From the NCBI RefSeq assembly GCF_000156395.1, contig NZ_GG703817.1, positions 257,409-321,408 on the forward strand: a stretch of 64,000 nt of DNA, given 5' to 3'. Positions 1 through 8,865 of the stretch are shown here, piece by piece; the stretch's first letter is position 1, and every line of letters starts with the position of its first letter. Under the pieces are notes generated by a model. That model saw nothing but the letters and a program-made list of their open reading frames with translations, searched no databases and had not been told where the DNA came from. Source of the DNA: Providencia rustigianii DSM 4541. Lineage in GTDB: Bacteria; Pseudomonadota; Gammaproteobacteria; Enterobacterales; Enterobacteriaceae. Both the position numbers and the translations under genes were made by a program.

Positions 1-126
1 GAAATTGATAATGCTGAGTGGACATTAACGCGGGTTGTTCATTCACTCAATGATAGTGGATATATGAGCGCATTAGAGCTTGAGGTAAAAGTTTCAGATC
101 TAGATATGGCAGGAGAAGAAAATTAA
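1..126 (+). CDS. D: P2-like phage late control protein gpD, C-terminal fragment
   Basis: Reading frame 1 is open from the window edge to a TAA stop at 124-126, giving the last 41 residues of a protein that begins before the window. The stretch EWTLTRVVHSL followed by LELEVKVSDL resembles the C-terminus of phage P2 gpD, a tail-associated protein needed for late stages of P2 growth. The gene immediately downstream is a clear P2 ogr homologue, and D-ogr is the order at the right end of P2-family genomes. The assignment therefore rests on a short match plus context. Only the fragment is visible, so whether the gene is intact upstream cannot be judged. Confidence 0.75.
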   Translation, partial: EIDNAEWTLTRVVHSLNDSGYMSALELEVKVSDLDMAGEEN

Positions 127-190
127 CACTGTATAAAATCACATGTTATACTGTATGCAATATTAACATCATGACGAAAGGTATATTATC

Positions 191-409
191 ATGATGAATT
201 GTCCTCTTTGCGGTTACGCAGCTCATACCCGTAGTTCTCAGCAAGTCTCAAAAGAAACCAAAGAACGTTATAACCAGTGCCAGAATATTAATTGTGGTAC
301 AACGTTTGTGAGTCATGAATCAGTATCAAGATTTGTGGTTAAACCTAAACTTGTAGAAGCTGTAAACCCCCACCCTGATAAATATCAGCAAGCCTCTTTG
401 TCATTATAA
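191..409 (+). CDS. ogr: Ogr/Delta family zinc-finger activator of phage late genes
   Basis: This 72-residue protein has the same length as P2 Ogr and close sequence similarity along its length. Cys4, Cys7, Cys30 and Cys35 form the CX2C...CX4C zinc-binding pattern of the family, and TKERYNQCQN is a hallmark stretch. In P2-like phages Ogr/Delta binds upstream of late promoters and contacts the alpha subunit of host RNA polymerase to switch on capsid, tail and lysis genes. The start at 191 is chosen because it aligns with P2 Ogr; a second ATG follows directly at 194. It lies 64 bases after gpD and is followed by a strong hairpin. It marks the right end of a prophage lying mostly outside the window. 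Confidence 0.93.
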   Translation: MMNCPLCGYAAHTRSSQQVSKETKERYNQCQNINCGTTFVSHESVSRFVVKPKLVEAVNPHPDKYQQASLSL

Positions 410-415
410 AAATAT

Positions 416-434
416 GCCCCTCAATATGAGGGGC
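416..434. terminator. Hairpin between ogr and the 443-1027 gene
   Basis: GCCCCTCA (416-423) and TGAGGGGC (427-434) form a perfect 8-bp GC-rich stem with a 3-base loop. It lies directly after the ogr stop and directly after the stop of the convergent minus-strand gene, so it could end transcripts from both sides. There is no strong T-run on either strand. Confidence 0.6.
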
Positions 435-442
435 AATAATGA

Positions 443-1027
443 TTAACCTGCATTGACTAATTCATTAAAGAATTTATCAAAACCTTTCTTGCCACTGTCA
501 TCAAATCTCAATTCATTAAACTGGTCAGTGAAAGAGCAGCTTTCATCTATCAGATCATCAAGGTTATGTATTGGAATATATTTTTTAGTGATTTCTAATG
601 CCTGTGGTTTAGTGATGGTTGTTGTGTACTCAGGGGAGCCTTTCAGTTTCTTACCATCAAAATCCACCAAATAAGATGTTACGGTAACTTTATCATTGGG
701 CGTATTAATCAAGGTGCGGTAGATACCATAGATAATTGCACGTTTAGCCAATAATTCTTTTACATCAGTATGATCATCGCTAACAGCTTGAGGAGACAGT
801 CTAATTTTTAACGGTGATTTATTGATAATCTCAAGCGAGTTATTTTCTGGGTAAAAATCACTGAAATATTCCATAGCATCGCTTGCTGTTGCATATGTAT
901 GATTTTGTTTTGTGCAGTCATTTTTAGCCAAAAGATAATTAGCGGAATAGGCAAGATTCGAAAATGCACATGATAGGAACGTGAAAGCTACGAGTTTTTT
1001 AGTTGAACGTGAAAAGAAGTTAGTCAT
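443..1027 (-). CDS. Unrecognised exported protein beside P2-like prophage end
   Basis: I do not recognise this 194-residue protein. Residues 1-28 look like a Sec signal peptide: a basic start (RSTKK), a hydrophobic core and an AYS-A cleavage site. The mature part is polar, with two cysteines (Cys38 and Cys164) that could form a disulfide in the periplasm, and no further membrane segment. It is convergent with ogr and separated from it by a 19-base hairpin. P2-family prophages often carry accessory genes next to ogr and the attachment site, so it may be a lysogenic conversion gene; equally it could be the first host gene beyond the attachment site. The sequence does not decide between these, and no function should be assumed. 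Confidence 0.7.
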   Translation of the reverse strand: MTNFFSRSTKKLVAFTFLSCAFSNLAYSANYLLAKNDCTKQNHTYATASDAMEYFSDFYPENNSLEIINKSPLKIRLSPQAVSDDHTDVKELLAKRAIIYGIYRTLINTPNDKVTVTSYLVDFDGKKLKGSPEYTTTITKPQALEITKKYIPIHNLDDLIDESCSFTDQFNELRFDDSGKKGFDKFFNELVNAG

Positions 1028-1083
1028 TACATGCCCTCAATTAAATTGGACTTAAATTAAAGTCTGGTTTTGAGGATAAGTAA

Positions 1084-1104
1084 AGCCCCTCATGAAGAGG
1101 GGCT
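1084..1104. terminator. GC-rich hairpin, near-copy of the one at 416-434
   Basis: AGCCCCTC (1084-1091) pairs with GAGGGGCT (1097-1104) around a 5-base loop. The sequence nearly repeats the hairpin at 416-434 (both GCCCCTC...GAGGGGC), so the two bracket the unknown gene at 443-1027. It lies upstream of that gene, where a terminator would stop read-through from the yecF side. No clear T-run follows on either strand. Confidence 0.45.
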
Positions 1105-1182
1105 AAAGCTAAAGGTGGGTTACATCGTGGATGAGATGTGGATGTCGTCTTATAAATCCATTTATAAAACAGTAAATTAGAA

Positions 1183-1222
1183 GCAAAAAAAAGCCCCCTT
1201 CATAGGGATCTGAAGGGGGAGC
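1183..1222 (-). terminator. Rho-independent terminator downstream of yecF
   Basis: CCCCCTTCA (1194-1202) and TGAAGGGGG (1211-1219) make a 9-bp stem with an 8-base loop. Read on the minus strand it is followed by a run of T (the A-run at about 1185-1192), the classic intrinsic terminator layout. It is about 130 bases beyond the yecF stop. Confidence 0.75.
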
Positions 1223-1352
1223 TAAATGAATAAAGAATGGTTTAATTCGAGATCAAAGATAAAGGATTTTAGATATTGATACTTAGGTTTTTGTGCAGTT
1301 TGAAATGCGTTTTACCTACAATAATCCAAAATCGCATTTATCGTTAAATATC

Positions 1353-1574
1353 TTATTGACGATAACCCGCTTTAATTTGTTCTAAGATATTTTTGTATGT
1401 CTCTGCCTGCTTATCGTCTTCCATTGAAGCCACTTCACGTTGCATTTTGATCAGGATTTTACCTGCATCGGCTTGACCAATAGCTTTAAGCATGTGAGTT
1501 ACTAAATTTTTTAAACAAGTCACTTCATCAGCTAAGGTATTTACGTCTGGCTCTGTTGGAAAATGGGTTTTCAT
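1353..1574 (-). CDS. yecF: YecF family protein (DUF2594)
   Basis: A 73-residue protein matching E. coli YecF over its length, with the shared motifs EVTCLKNLVTHML, AIGQADAG and the C-terminal IKAGYRQ ending. YecF is a small cytoplasmic protein of unknown function, predicted mostly helical. In E. coli it sits between sdiA and uvrY; here it stands alone beside a prophage end, so its local context differs. The ATG at 1572-1574 is preceded on the minus strand by a purine-rich AAGG stretch suitable as a ribosome binding site. A terminator follows at 1183-1222. Confidence 0.88.
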   Translation of the reverse strand: MKTHFPTEPDVNTLADEVTCLKNLVTHMLKAIGQADAGKILIKMQREVASMEDDKQAETYKNILEQIKAGYRQ

Positions 1575-1813
1575 TTATGAATTCCTGTAAGGATAAAAAG
1601 TAATTTGCAGATTGTAGCATAGAAGAAACAAATCTGTCGCTTTTCAAACTAGGGGGATATAGGAAGGTAAATGAATTATCCTGCTATGTGGGCATTGAGT
1701 GATTATGAGGATTTTCAATCCTTTAAAGATGAATGACTAGTGTGATATTATTCACAAAAATGAACTAAAGGCTATTATTGGCCTTAATTATCATCAATAG
1801 GGTGTAGTAAACC

Positions 1814-3013
1814 ATGTCCCAGGTTTCCATAACCACAGCGTGGATACGTGTATTAGCACTTTCCGTTGCTGCTTTTGTCTTTAATACGACCGAATTTGTT
1901 CCTGTAGCATTACTCAGTGATATTGCAGAAAGCTTCCACATGACGGTTGCCCACACAGGGTTGATGATCACCATCTATGCATGGGTTGTTGCCGTTATGT
2001 CCTTACCTTTAATGTTATTGACGGGCAAGTTTGAGAGGCGAAAGTTATTGGGGATCCTATTTATTATATTTATCCTCAGTCATATTCTGTGCGGGATAGC
2101 ATGGAGCTTTGAAGTATTGATTATCGCTCGTGTTGGCATTGCATTATCACATGCTATTTTTTGGTCCATTACCGCTTCATTAGCAATCCGTGTTGCACCA
2201 TCGGGTAAGAAGGCTCAAGCATTGGGCTTATTAGCGACGGGAACGGCACTTGCTACGGTATTGGGGTTACCTCTAGGCAGAGTGATAGGGCAATGGATGG
2301 GATGGCGAGTCACATTCTTGTGCATTGGTGTGCTTGCTTTATTTACTATGATTGTGCTCTTACGTTTTTTACCGCGTTTGCCAAGCGAACATTCTGGCTC
2401 CTTAAAAAGCTTACCTATTATTTTTAAACGTCCCGCATTAGTCGGTGTATTTGTATTGATTACAGTAGTTATTACGGCACATTTTACGGCGTACAGTTAT
2501 ATTGAGCCTTTTATTCGTGATGTCGCTTTACAGAGTCAAAACTTTGCTACTCTACTATTATTGATTTTTGGTGGCGCGGGTATTTTTGGTAGTGTGTTAT
2601 TTAGTCGCTACAGTAGCCGTTTTACGCTCACATTCTTACCTGCATCGATTGTCTTACTCACGATTTGTTTGGCTCTGTTTATGCCATTAAGTGGCAACGT
2701 TTGGACCATTGTCGGTATTTCTATTTTTTGGGGAATTGCCATTATGTGCATTAGTCTGGGTATTCAAGTCAAGGTTCTTGATTTGGCGCCTGATGCGACG
2801 GATGTGGCTATGTCTATTTTCTCTGGATTATTCAATATAGGTATTGGTGCGGGCGCGTTATTAGGCAATCAAGTTATTACACATATGGGTATGACTAACA
2901 TTGGTTATGTGGGGGCGGTCATCAGTATCTTGGCTCTCACTTGGTGTTTGTTTATCTATATACGTTATAGGACGGTATTTAGTGGCAAACAAGTGTTAGT
3001 CACCGATCATTAA
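1814..3013 (+). CDS. sotB: Sugar efflux transporter, MFS family (SotB)
   Basis: A 399-residue protein with about twelve hydrophobic segments, matching E. coli SotB (YdeA, 396 residues) throughout. Identifying stretches include [16 protein letters not shown] near the N-terminus, the [12 protein letters not shown] segment, [10 protein letters not shown] in the central loop and [18 protein letters not shown] near the C-terminus. SotB is an inner-membrane proton-driven exporter of arabinose and related sugars or IPTG-like compounds; its physiological substrate is not firmly settled. It appears to be a single-gene unit, with about 240 bases upstream and 107 before the next gene. The start is the first in-frame ATG that gives the family-typical N-terminus. 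Confidence 0.93.
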   Translation: MSQVSITTAWIRVLALSVAAFVFNTTEFVPVALLSDIAESFHMTVAHTGLMITIYAWVVAVMSLPLMLLTGKFERRKLLGILFIIFILSHILCGIAWSFEVLIIARVGIALSHAIFWSITASLAIRVAPSGKKAQALGLLATGTALATVLGLPLGRVIGQWMGWRVTFLCIGVLALFTMIVLLRFLPRLPSEHSGSLKSLPIIFKRPALVGVFVLITVVITAHFTAYSYIEPFIRDVALQSQNFATLLLLIFGGAGIFGSVLFSRYSSRFTLTFLPASIVLLTICLALFMPLSGNVWTIVGISIFWGIAIMCISLGIQVKVLDLAPDATDVAMSIFSGLFNIGIGAGALLGNQVITHMGMTNIGYVGAVISILALTWCLFIYIRYRTVFSGKQVLVTDH

Positions 3014-3120
3014 GTCTATTTAATTCATTTTGCACTGTATTAATTAAACGTTAGTAGGGTGCTTTTTATTGTGTTAAATTTCTGCAAAATTTTAGATTGA
3101 TGAATAAATAAAGGTGAATA

Positions 3121-3453
3121 ATGAAAGGACTAGGATTCTTATTAATGTCTATTGTTGCGGAAGTGATTGCCACTACTACATTAAAAGCCTCCGACGGTTT
3201 TAGTCGATTCTGGCCCTCATTAATTGTGGTTATTGGTTACGCTATTTCGTTTTGGGGATTATCACAAGTTGTTAAAGTGATGCCATTAGGGATTGCGTAT
3301 GCTATCTGGTCAGGATTAGGGATTGTCTTGGTTTCTGTGGCTGCGATCTATATTTATAACCAAAAACTCGATTTACCAGCAATTATTGGTATGCTATTAA
3401 TTATCGTCGGCGTTTTAATCATCAATCTGTTTTCAAAAAGTGGTACTCACTAA
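3121..3453 (+). CDS. emrE: Small multidrug resistance (SMR) efflux protein, EmrE-like
   Basis: A 110-residue protein with four membrane helices, the size and plan of SMR pumps. The essential membrane-embedded acidic residue is visible as Glu14 in SIVAEVIATT. Other family marks are WPSLIVV, GIAYAIWSGLGIV and LDLPAIIGM...GVLIINL near the C-terminus, all closely matching E. coli EmrE. SMR proteins work as antiparallel dimers exchanging protons for quaternary ammonium compounds and other lipophilic cations. The ribosome binding site is AAAGGTGAATAATG. The next gene, a lipoprotein, starts 38 bases later and may be cotranscribed. Confidence 0.9.
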   Translation: MKGLGFLLMSIVAEVIATTTLKASDGFSRFWPSLIVVIGYAISFWGLSQVVKVMPLGIAYAIWSGLGIVLVSVAAIYIYNQKLDLPAIIGMLLIIVGVLIINLFSKSGTH

Positions 3454-3490
3454 TGAGGCAAAACAGAGTTTGATATTATTGGAGAAAAGA

Positions 3491-3796
3491 ATGAAAAGGA
3501 AAAATCACACTCTGTTAAAAACGGTGATTACGGTGGGAGCGACTACAATGATGGCGATTTTATTGACCGCGTGTAGTAACTCAGAATCGCAAAAAATGAC
3601 ACGGGCTGAAAATTCAGGTGCTCGTTATGCGCAGCAAGTCGTAAATTTAGGACCAGAAGCTCAAGAAGCTTGTGTTTCTGCGGGTGGTTTGCCTTCATTA
3701 AACTTAGAGTTGAATGGTGAGAAAACGCCAGTCTGCCAATTTGCCAATGGTCGACGTTGTGCGGTGACGGCGATCCGTAGTGGAGCCTGCATATAA
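3491..3796 (+). CDS. Small DUF333-type lipoprotein
   Basis: The start at 3491 is chosen because TTGGAGAAAAGAATG gives a good ribosome binding site and the product (101 residues) then begins with a typical lipoprotein signal, MKRKNHTLLK...ILLTAC. The lipobox LTAC places the lipidated cysteine at residue 28, followed by Ser, which favours outer-membrane sorting. The C-terminal part (ACVSAGGLP...PVCQFANGRRCAV) matches the DUF333 pattern, a small cysteine-containing domain in enterobacterial lipoproteins of unknown function, sometimes labelled putative hemolysin without good evidence. The four cysteines of the mature domain suggest two disulfides. It follows the SMR gene closely. An upstream in-frame ATG at 3440 overlaps emrE and is less likely. 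Confidence 0.85.
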   Translation: MKRKNHTLLKTVITVGATTMMAILLTACSNSESQKMTRAENSGARYAQQVVNLGPEAQEACVSAGGLPSLNLELNGEKTPVCQFANGRRCAVTAIRSGACI

Positions 3797-3849
3797 ATCA
3801 GTGATGAATAGTCCATCAATTAATGAAACGATGGACTATTTATTAAGTG

Positions 3850-4365
3850 TTATTTTTTGGTAGGGAAAAATAGACTAATAGTGACAATAATACCCACGAG
3901 TAAGTAAGCTGCAAAAATACCAATTAGCCACTGTGGCATATCTAAACCTAAAAATGCCCATTGTCTTACAGCACAATCACCGGTCGCTTCAAATACCGAT
4001 GGAACCCACTCTTGAAGAGGTAGCCAATCAGGGAAGTTGACAAAAAAATCACAAGAAGCAAATGGTGATGGGTACAGCTGTAGCATGGTATGTTCCCATG
4101 AAAGCTCTAAGCCTCTCCATGCAGCATACAACCATATACCGATAGCAATCACTTTAACGAGTGTATTTTTAGGTGCAATTGCACCAATTAAGCCTGCCGC
4201 AATAATACCCATCAATGCAACGCGTTCATAAATACACATAACACAAGGTTGTAACTTCATAATATGCTGAAAATACAGGGCTGCACACTCAAGCATAAAG
4301 GCAGTAAATGCCATGAGTAGCCAAGCAGATCGTCCCTGTGAACAGTAATTAAAAAATCTGAACAT
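3850..4365 (-). CDS. dsbB: Disulfide bond formation protein B
   Basis: A 171-residue inner-membrane protein with four hydrophobic segments. The two catalytic cysteine pairs of DsbB are present at the expected positions: Cys41-Val-Met-Cys44 (in [10 protein letters not shown]) and Cys105/Cys131 in the periplasmic loop (ASCDFF and TGDCAVRQ). DsbB re-oxidises DsbA and passes electrons to quinones, driving disulfide formation in the periplasm. As in E. coli, it lies next to nhaB on the same strand, but the structured terminator at 4479-4551 makes separate transcription likely. Cys-containing exported proteins in this window (443-1027, 3491-3796) could be beneficiaries of the pathway. Confidence 0.95.
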   Translation of the reverse strand: MFRFFNYCSQGRSAWLLMAFTAFMLECAALYFQHIMKLQPCVMCIYERVALMGIIAAGLIGAIAPKNTLVKVIAIGIWLYAAWRGLELSWEHTMLQLYPSPFASCDFFVNFPDWLPLQEWVPSVFEATGDCAVRQWAFLGLDMPQWLIGIFAAYLLVGIIVTISLFFPTKK

Positions 4366-4478
4366 AAATAAAATCCCTTAATCAGTGATGCTCCATTTTG
4401 CCTTTATCTGAATGATAAAAAAAGCGACAAAATGAGAATAAAATAATAATAGATTAAATTTTACGTTTTATTACAAAA

Positions 4479-4551
4479 AAGCCGCATTATAAAGAGCCCC
4501 CCAGTAATTGGTTGTCCAACTATGGGGGGGCATTTCATTATCATGCGGCTT
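4479..4551 (-). terminator. Nested double-stem terminator after nhaB
   Basis: An outer stem AAGCCGCAT (4479-4487) / ATGCGGCTT (4543-4551) encloses a second GC-rich stem built from GCCCCCC (4496-4502) and GGGGGGGC (4524-4531) with a small inner stem TTGG/CCAA at its tip. On the minus strand the outer stem runs straight into a T-run (the A-run at 4475-4480). This fits an intrinsic terminator for nhaB, unusually long and branched. Confidence 0.7.
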
Positions 4552-4576
4552 AAAATAGATGAGTAGATAGGTACTA

Positions 4577-6127
4577 TTAGCGTGGTATGGTGATTAGCCC
4601 TATACTTTCCATCCAGTCAGTAGCTGGAATTAACCAAAGTTCTACACCTAATAAACCTGCAATGGTCATCACGATGGTATATGGCAAAGCCATCCATACC
4701 ATCCGCCCATAAGATAAGCGAATCAATGGCGCTAATGCTGAAGTTAATAGGAACAAGAATGCCGCTTGACCATTTGGTGTCGCTACAGAAGGTAAGTTGG
4801 TTCCTGTATTGATTGCTACCGCAAGATGTTGATATTGCTCCATCGAGACTAAGCCTTCATTAGCCGCTTTCATCGCTTCAGTAATATACACCGTTCCTAC
4901 GAAGACGTTATCAGATACAGCGGATAATAATCCGTTAAATAGATAAAATAATGAAAGCTGTGATGACTCTGAGGATTGAAGTACAAACTGGATAAATGGC
5001 GTGAAAAGCTGCTGATCAATGATCACGGCGACAACGCTGAAAAAGACAGTAAGTAGCGCGGTAAATGGTAGCGCTTCTTCAAATGCTTTACCTAAAGCAT
5101 GTTCTTCGGTGATCCCGCAAAAAGCGGTAGCCATAATAATGACAGAAAGACCAATCAAGCCTACATCCGCCAAATGGAATGCTAAAGCGACAATAAGCCA
5201 GATACCAATTATCCCTTGAATGATAAGTTGAGCCTGCTCTTTTTTTGTGCGCTTAGCACTCATTTTTTTATCATGCTCAGTGAGTACTTGGCGAACGGTT
5301 TCGGGTAATTCAGCCCCATAACCGAACAGCTTAAATTTTTCGACTAAGAAACAGACTATTAAGCCACAGAAAAAGACAGGGATAGTGACGGGAGCCATAC
5401 GCAGATAAAAAGTAATAAAATCCCAATCTACATGCTTAGCTATGATGAGGTTTTGAGGTTCTCCCACCATGGTCATGACTCCACCCAGAGCCGTACCGAT
5501 CCCTGCATGCATCATGAGGCTACGTAAAAAGGCTCTAAATTGCTCTAAAGTTTGTTTTTTCTCAGCGGTATCAATGAAGCTGTCATTTTGCAAATCAGTA
5601 TTACTGTGCTGACGAGACGCATATTGATGATAGATGGAATAAAAACCAATTGAAACGCTAATTACCACTGCAATGACCGTTAATGCATCTAAAAATGCAG
5701 ATAAAAACGCACTTGCTAAGCAAAATGATAGCGAGAGAATTCGTTTAGAACGTACGTTTATCAGTAGTTTTGTGAATACAAACAGCAAAAGCTGTTTCAT
5801 GAAATAGATACCTGCCACCATGAAGATCAATAGCAAGATAACTTCAAGATTATTACTAATTTCATGAGAAATTTGCTTTGGGGTGGTCATGCCAATCAGT
5901 ACAGCTTCAATGGCTAATAAACCACCAGGTTGAAGCGGATAGCATTTTAAAGCCATGGCTAATGTGAATATGAATTCAACGACTAACAACCAACCGGCAA
6001 TAAATGGGTTAATAAAATAAAATACAATTGGGTTTATTATTAAAAACAATATGATAACAAGTTTGAACCAATCAGGAGAGTTTCCTAAGAAATTTTTCAA
6101 AAATGCTCTTTTTAGACTAAAATCCAT
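4577..6127 (-). CDS. nhaB: Na+/H+ antiporter NhaB
   Basis: A 516-residue, strongly hydrophobic protein with many membrane segments, close in length to E. coli NhaB (513). It matches the family along its length, with recognisable stretches such as GNSPDWFKL near the N-terminus, [15 protein letters not shown] in the centre and [24 protein letters not shown] near the C-terminus. NhaB exchanges cytoplasmic sodium for external protons and helps with sodium and pH homeostasis. It is divergent from fadR, as in E. coli, sharing a 220-base intergenic region. The ATG at 6125-6127 gives the expected MDFSLKRAF start. Confidence 0.95.
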   Translation of the reverse strand: MDFSLKRAFLKNFLGNSPDWFKLVIILFLIINPIVFYFINPFIAGWLLVVEFIFTLAMALKCYPLQPGGLLAIEAVLIGMTTPKQISHEISNNLEVILLLIFMVAGIYFMKQLLLFVFTKLLINVRSKRILSLSFCLASAFLSAFLDALTVIAVVISVSIGFYSIYHQYASRQHSNTDLQNDSFIDTAEKKQTLEQFRAFLRSLMMHAGIGTALGGVMTMVGEPQNLIIAKHVDWDFITFYLRMAPVTIPVFFCGLIVCFLVEKFKLFGYGAELPETVRQVLTEHDKKMSAKRTKKEQAQLIIQGIIGIWLIVALAFHLADVGLIGLSVIIMATAFCGITEEHALGKAFEEALPFTALLTVFFSVVAVIIDQQLFTPFIQFVLQSSESSQLSLFYLFNGLLSAVSDNVFVGTVYITEAMKAANEGLVSMEQYQHLAVAINTGTNLPSVATPNGQAAFLFLLTSALAPLIRLSYGRMVWMALPYTIVMTIAGLLGVELWLIPATDWMESIGLITIPR

Positions 6128-6347
6128 TATGATTTATGAACCTCTTTTACTGGTGTTGTGTGACTACACGTTACATACTACTCTTATCTTTTACATAAAT
6201 TAAGCTTATTCGCTAATAGATAATGCATTAATTATATGAGGTTTTTACGATTAGCCAATGGTTTATTGGAAAGCTAACTATCTCAGATAGTGACAATCTG
6301 ATATGATTTCTCACAGCCCGTCTAAAAATGTTTGGAATAATAAAAAT

Positions 6348-7064
6348 ATGGTTATTAAAGCTCAAAGTCCGGCAGGTTTCGCGGAAGAGTATATTATTGA
6401 AAGTATCTGGAACAACCGCTTTCCACCAGGATCAATTTTACCGGCTGAGCGCGAGCTATCTGAGCTAATCGGTGTTACACGAACGACGTTGCGAGAAGTT
6501 TTACAGCGTTTAGCTCGTGATGGGTGGCTAACTATCCAGCATGGTAAACCGACTAAAGTGAATAACTATTGGGAGACTTCAGGATTAAATATTCTTGAAA
6601 CACTTGCCAAACTCGACCATGACAGAGTACCTCAATTAATTGATAATTTACTGGCGGTTCGTACCAATATTGCCGCGATTTTTATCCGTACTGCATTTCG
6701 TAATAACCCAGAAGAGTCATTAGAAGTGTTAGCGGGTAAGGATAAAGTAGAAGATAATTCGGATGCATTTAGTGACTTAGATTACAATATTTTCCGTGGT
6801 CTAGCATTTGCATCAGGTAACCCTATCTATGGGCTGATCATTAATGGTCTGAGAGGCTTATATACCCGTGTTGGTCGTTACTATTTTTCTAATCCAGAAG
6901 CCCGTCGTTTAGCCCTTAGCTTTTACCAGCAGCTGAGCAATTTATGCCGTGAGCAAGCTTATGACCGCATTATGGACTGCGTTAGAAATTATGGTAAGGA
7001 TAGTGGGGCAATTTGGCATAATATGCAAAGTGCTATGCCATCAGACCTAGCTAAAAATATCTAA
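6348..7064 (+). CDS. fadR: Fatty acid metabolism regulator FadR
   Basis: The start at 6348 gives [16 protein letters not shown], the conserved FadR N-terminus, and a 238-residue protein (E. coli 239); the in-frame ATG at 6303 would add 15 residues not found in the family. The N-terminal GntR-type winged helix (to about residue 75) is nearly identical to E. coli FadR through [18 protein letters not shown], including the DNA-recognition region. The C-terminal helical domain binds long-chain acyl-CoA, which releases DNA. FadR represses fad beta-oxidation genes and activates fabA/fabB. It is monocistronic, with a strong terminator at 7094-7125. Confidence 0.96.
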   Translation: MVIKAQSPAGFAEEYIIESIWNNRFPPGSILPAERELSELIGVTRTTLREVLQRLARDGWLTIQHGKPTKVNNYWETSGLNILETLAKLDHDRVPQLIDNLLAVRTNIAAIFIRTAFRNNPEESLEVLAGKDKVEDNSDAFSDLDYNIFRGLAFASGNPIYGLIINGLRGLYTRVGRYYFSNPEARRLALSFYQQLSNLCREQAYDRIMDCVRNYGKDSGAIWHNMQSAMPSDLAKNI

Positions 7065-7093
7065 ACCGAATAATAGTTATCCGTTCTTTTTGT

Positions 7094-7125
7094 AAGCCAG
7101 TGCTAAATAAGCACTGGCTTTTTTA
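7094..7125 (+). terminator. fadR terminator
   Basis: AAGCCAGTGC (7094-7103) and GCACTGGCTT (7111-7120) form a perfect 10-bp stem with a 7-base loop, followed by a T-run to about 7125. This is a textbook intrinsic terminator 30 bases after the fadR stop. Confidence 0.92.
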
Positions 7126-7477
7126 TTATTATGATTGGCTTAAATCATCCATATGGTATTTTTTGGTTTTAAATATTGTAATTTTAATTATTTTTGGATG
7201 TTAATTCTTCACTGTGTTGGCTTTCGATATTTGGCGATAAAAAAGTTATTCAGGATATTCTATTGAATTTTAAATATAAAACTCTGTTTAATTTATATCA
7301 CACGTATAACAATAAAAAGAAAATTAAAAGTAACCAATTGATATATAAGGCAAATGAAAAGATTAGGCTATTTTTTGATTGGAATAAAATAGCGAAAGAC
7401 GAATGAGAATGGAATTTTTGTGGGTTATTTAACTTTTTTGTTAAAAATGTTAATCAACTGTATTGGAAAATAAAAAC
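7126..7477. other. AT-rich gap between fadR and dadA
   Basis: This stretch is very AT-rich and holds no gene I can support. A 70-codon open frame at 7194-7406 has no convincing ribosome binding site and an Asn/Lys/Ile/Leu-rich composition expected of AT-rich non-coding DNA. In E. coli the large gene ycgB sits between fadR and dadA; it is absent here, so this may be what remains after deletion. Confidence 0.5.
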
Positions 7478-7492
7478 TAGAATATTATTCTA
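7478..7492. promoter_or_regulatory. Lrp box upstream of dadA
   Basis: TAGAATATTATTCTA is a perfect palindrome around a single central base and matches all 15 positions of the published Lrp consensus YAGHAWATTWTDCTR. It ends 33 bases before the dadA start codon. In E. coli the dad operon is controlled by Lrp with alanine or leucine as effector, so the position and match together make a functional operator likely. Confidence 0.75.
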
Positions 7493-7525
7493 ATCATTAA
7501 ATACATTTGGTTCTAGAGAGGCTCT

Positions 7526-8827
7526 ATGAAAGTTCTCATTTTAGGTGCGGGTGTTATTGGTGTCACGACAGCATGGTATTTAGCGCAAGAAGGTCATGAA
7601 GTGCTAGTGGTTGATAGACAAATGGATGTTGCGGAAGAAACCAGTGCGGGTAACGCAGGGCAAATATCTCCAGGCTATGCAACTCCATGGGGGGCTCCAG
7701 GCATTCCGTTAAAAGCAGTCAAATGGATGTTTGAAAAGCATGCTCCTCTAGCGATAAAGCCTGATGGTAGTCTATTTCAGCTTCGTTGGATGTGGCAAAT
7801 GCTGAAAAATTGCGATATGCAGCATTACACCATGAACAAGAGCCGAATGGTGAGAATTGCTGAGTATAGCCGTGATTGTATTAGGCAGCTTAGGGCGGAT
7901 ACTGGGATCAGTTATGAAGGACGGGAAGGTGGAACGTTACAACTGTTTAGAACTACCAAGCAGTTTGATAATGCTGCAAATGATATCGCAATACTTCAGC
8001 AAGAAGGTGTTCCTTATGAGTTACTCTCCGCGGAACAATTAGTGACAGCAGAGCCTGCATTAAAGTTTGTACAGCATAAACTGACAGGAGGATTGCGTTT
8101 ACCTAATGATGAAACCGGAGATTGTCAGCAATTTACGAAAAAACTCGCTAAAATGGCACAATTAGCGGGGGTTAAATTTAGGTTTGGTTGCCATGTGGAA
8201 AATATTTTAACGGATAATAAACGTATCAGCGGTATTCAAATCGATGGAGAAACCTTAGTCGCAGACCGCTACGTTGTTGCTATGGGCTCATACTCTACCG
8301 CAATCCTACAGTCATTAGTAAAAATCCCCGTTTATCCCCTTAAAGGCTATTCACTCACCATGCCAATTGTTGACGAAGCACATGCGCCAGTTTCTACCGT
8401 TCTTGATGAAACTTATAAAATAGCGGTGACGCGATTTGACGATCGTATCCGTGTTGGTGGAATGGCTGAAGTCGTTGGTTTTAATCTTGATATATTGAAA
8501 AAACGCTGTGATACCTTAAAAATGGTGGTACAAGATTTGTATCATGGCGGCGGAGATATCAGTCAGGCTCAGTTTTGGACAGGATTACGCCCTATGACGC
8601 CGGATGGTACACCTATCGTCGGCCCGACTGCCTATAGCAATCTATATTTAAATACAGGGCATGGGACATTAGGGTGGACTATGGCGTGTGGTTCAGGGAA
8701 ACTGCTTGCCGATTTAATCTCTGGAAACACCCCAGATATTGCTGCTGATGATCTATCTATTTTTAGATATATCGATGGTTTTAATACTCAATTGGTAACA
8801 AATAATCATTTATCGCCAGCGCGTTAA
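7526..8827 (+). CDS. dadA: D-amino acid dehydrogenase, FAD subunit
   Basis: A 433-residue flavoprotein (E. coli DadA 432). The N-terminal dinucleotide-binding fold is clear: [18 protein letters not shown] with an acidic end to beta-2 (VVDRQ). Family signatures include [20 protein letters not shown] and, near the C-terminus, [16 protein letters not shown] and [16 protein letters not shown]. The enzyme oxidises D-alanine and other D-amino acids to the 2-oxo acid at the inner membrane, passing electrons to the respiratory chain. It is followed 38 bases later by dadX, forming the alanine catabolic operon. An AGAGAGGCTCT stretch precedes the ATG, and a perfect Lrp box lies just upstream. Confidence 0.96.
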   Translation: MKVLILGAGVIGVTTAWYLAQEGHEVLVVDRQMDVAEETSAGNAGQISPGYATPWGAPGIPLKAVKWMFEKHAPLAIKPDGSLFQLRWMWQMLKNCDMQHYTMNKSRMVRIAEYSRDCIRQLRADTGISYEGREGGTLQLFRTTKQFDNAANDIAILQQEGVPYELLSAEQLVTAEPALKFVQHKLTGGLRLPNDETGDCQQFTKKLAKMAQLAGVKFRFGCHVENILTDNKRISGIQIDGETLVADRYVVAMGSYSTAILQSLVKIPVYPLKGYSLTMPIVDEAHAPVSTVLDETYKIAVTRFDDRIRVGGMAEVVGFNLDILKKRCDTLKMVVQDLYHGGGDISQAQFWTGLRPMTPDGTPIVGPTAYSNLYLNTGHGTLGWTMACGSGKLLADLISGNTPDIAADDLSIFRYIDGFNTQLVTNNHLSPAR

Positions 8828-8865
8828 TTGAGCGGTTGAAAATAATTAAATAGTAAGGAAGAGCG

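Noticed and set aside
1303-1339. Inverted repeat AAATGCG...CGCATTT just after yecF
   Set aside because: Seven-base arms with a 23-base loop and no T-run; too weak to call, and a proper terminator follows at 1183-1222.
6128-6347. Possible FadR operator (TACTGGTGTTGTG) in the nhaB-fadR region
   Set aside because: Only the CTGGT half matches the FadR consensus; the second half (GACC) is absent.
7194-7406. 70-codon open frame between fadR and dadA
   Set aside because: No ribosome binding site, composition of AT-rich non-coding DNA, and no recognised similarity.
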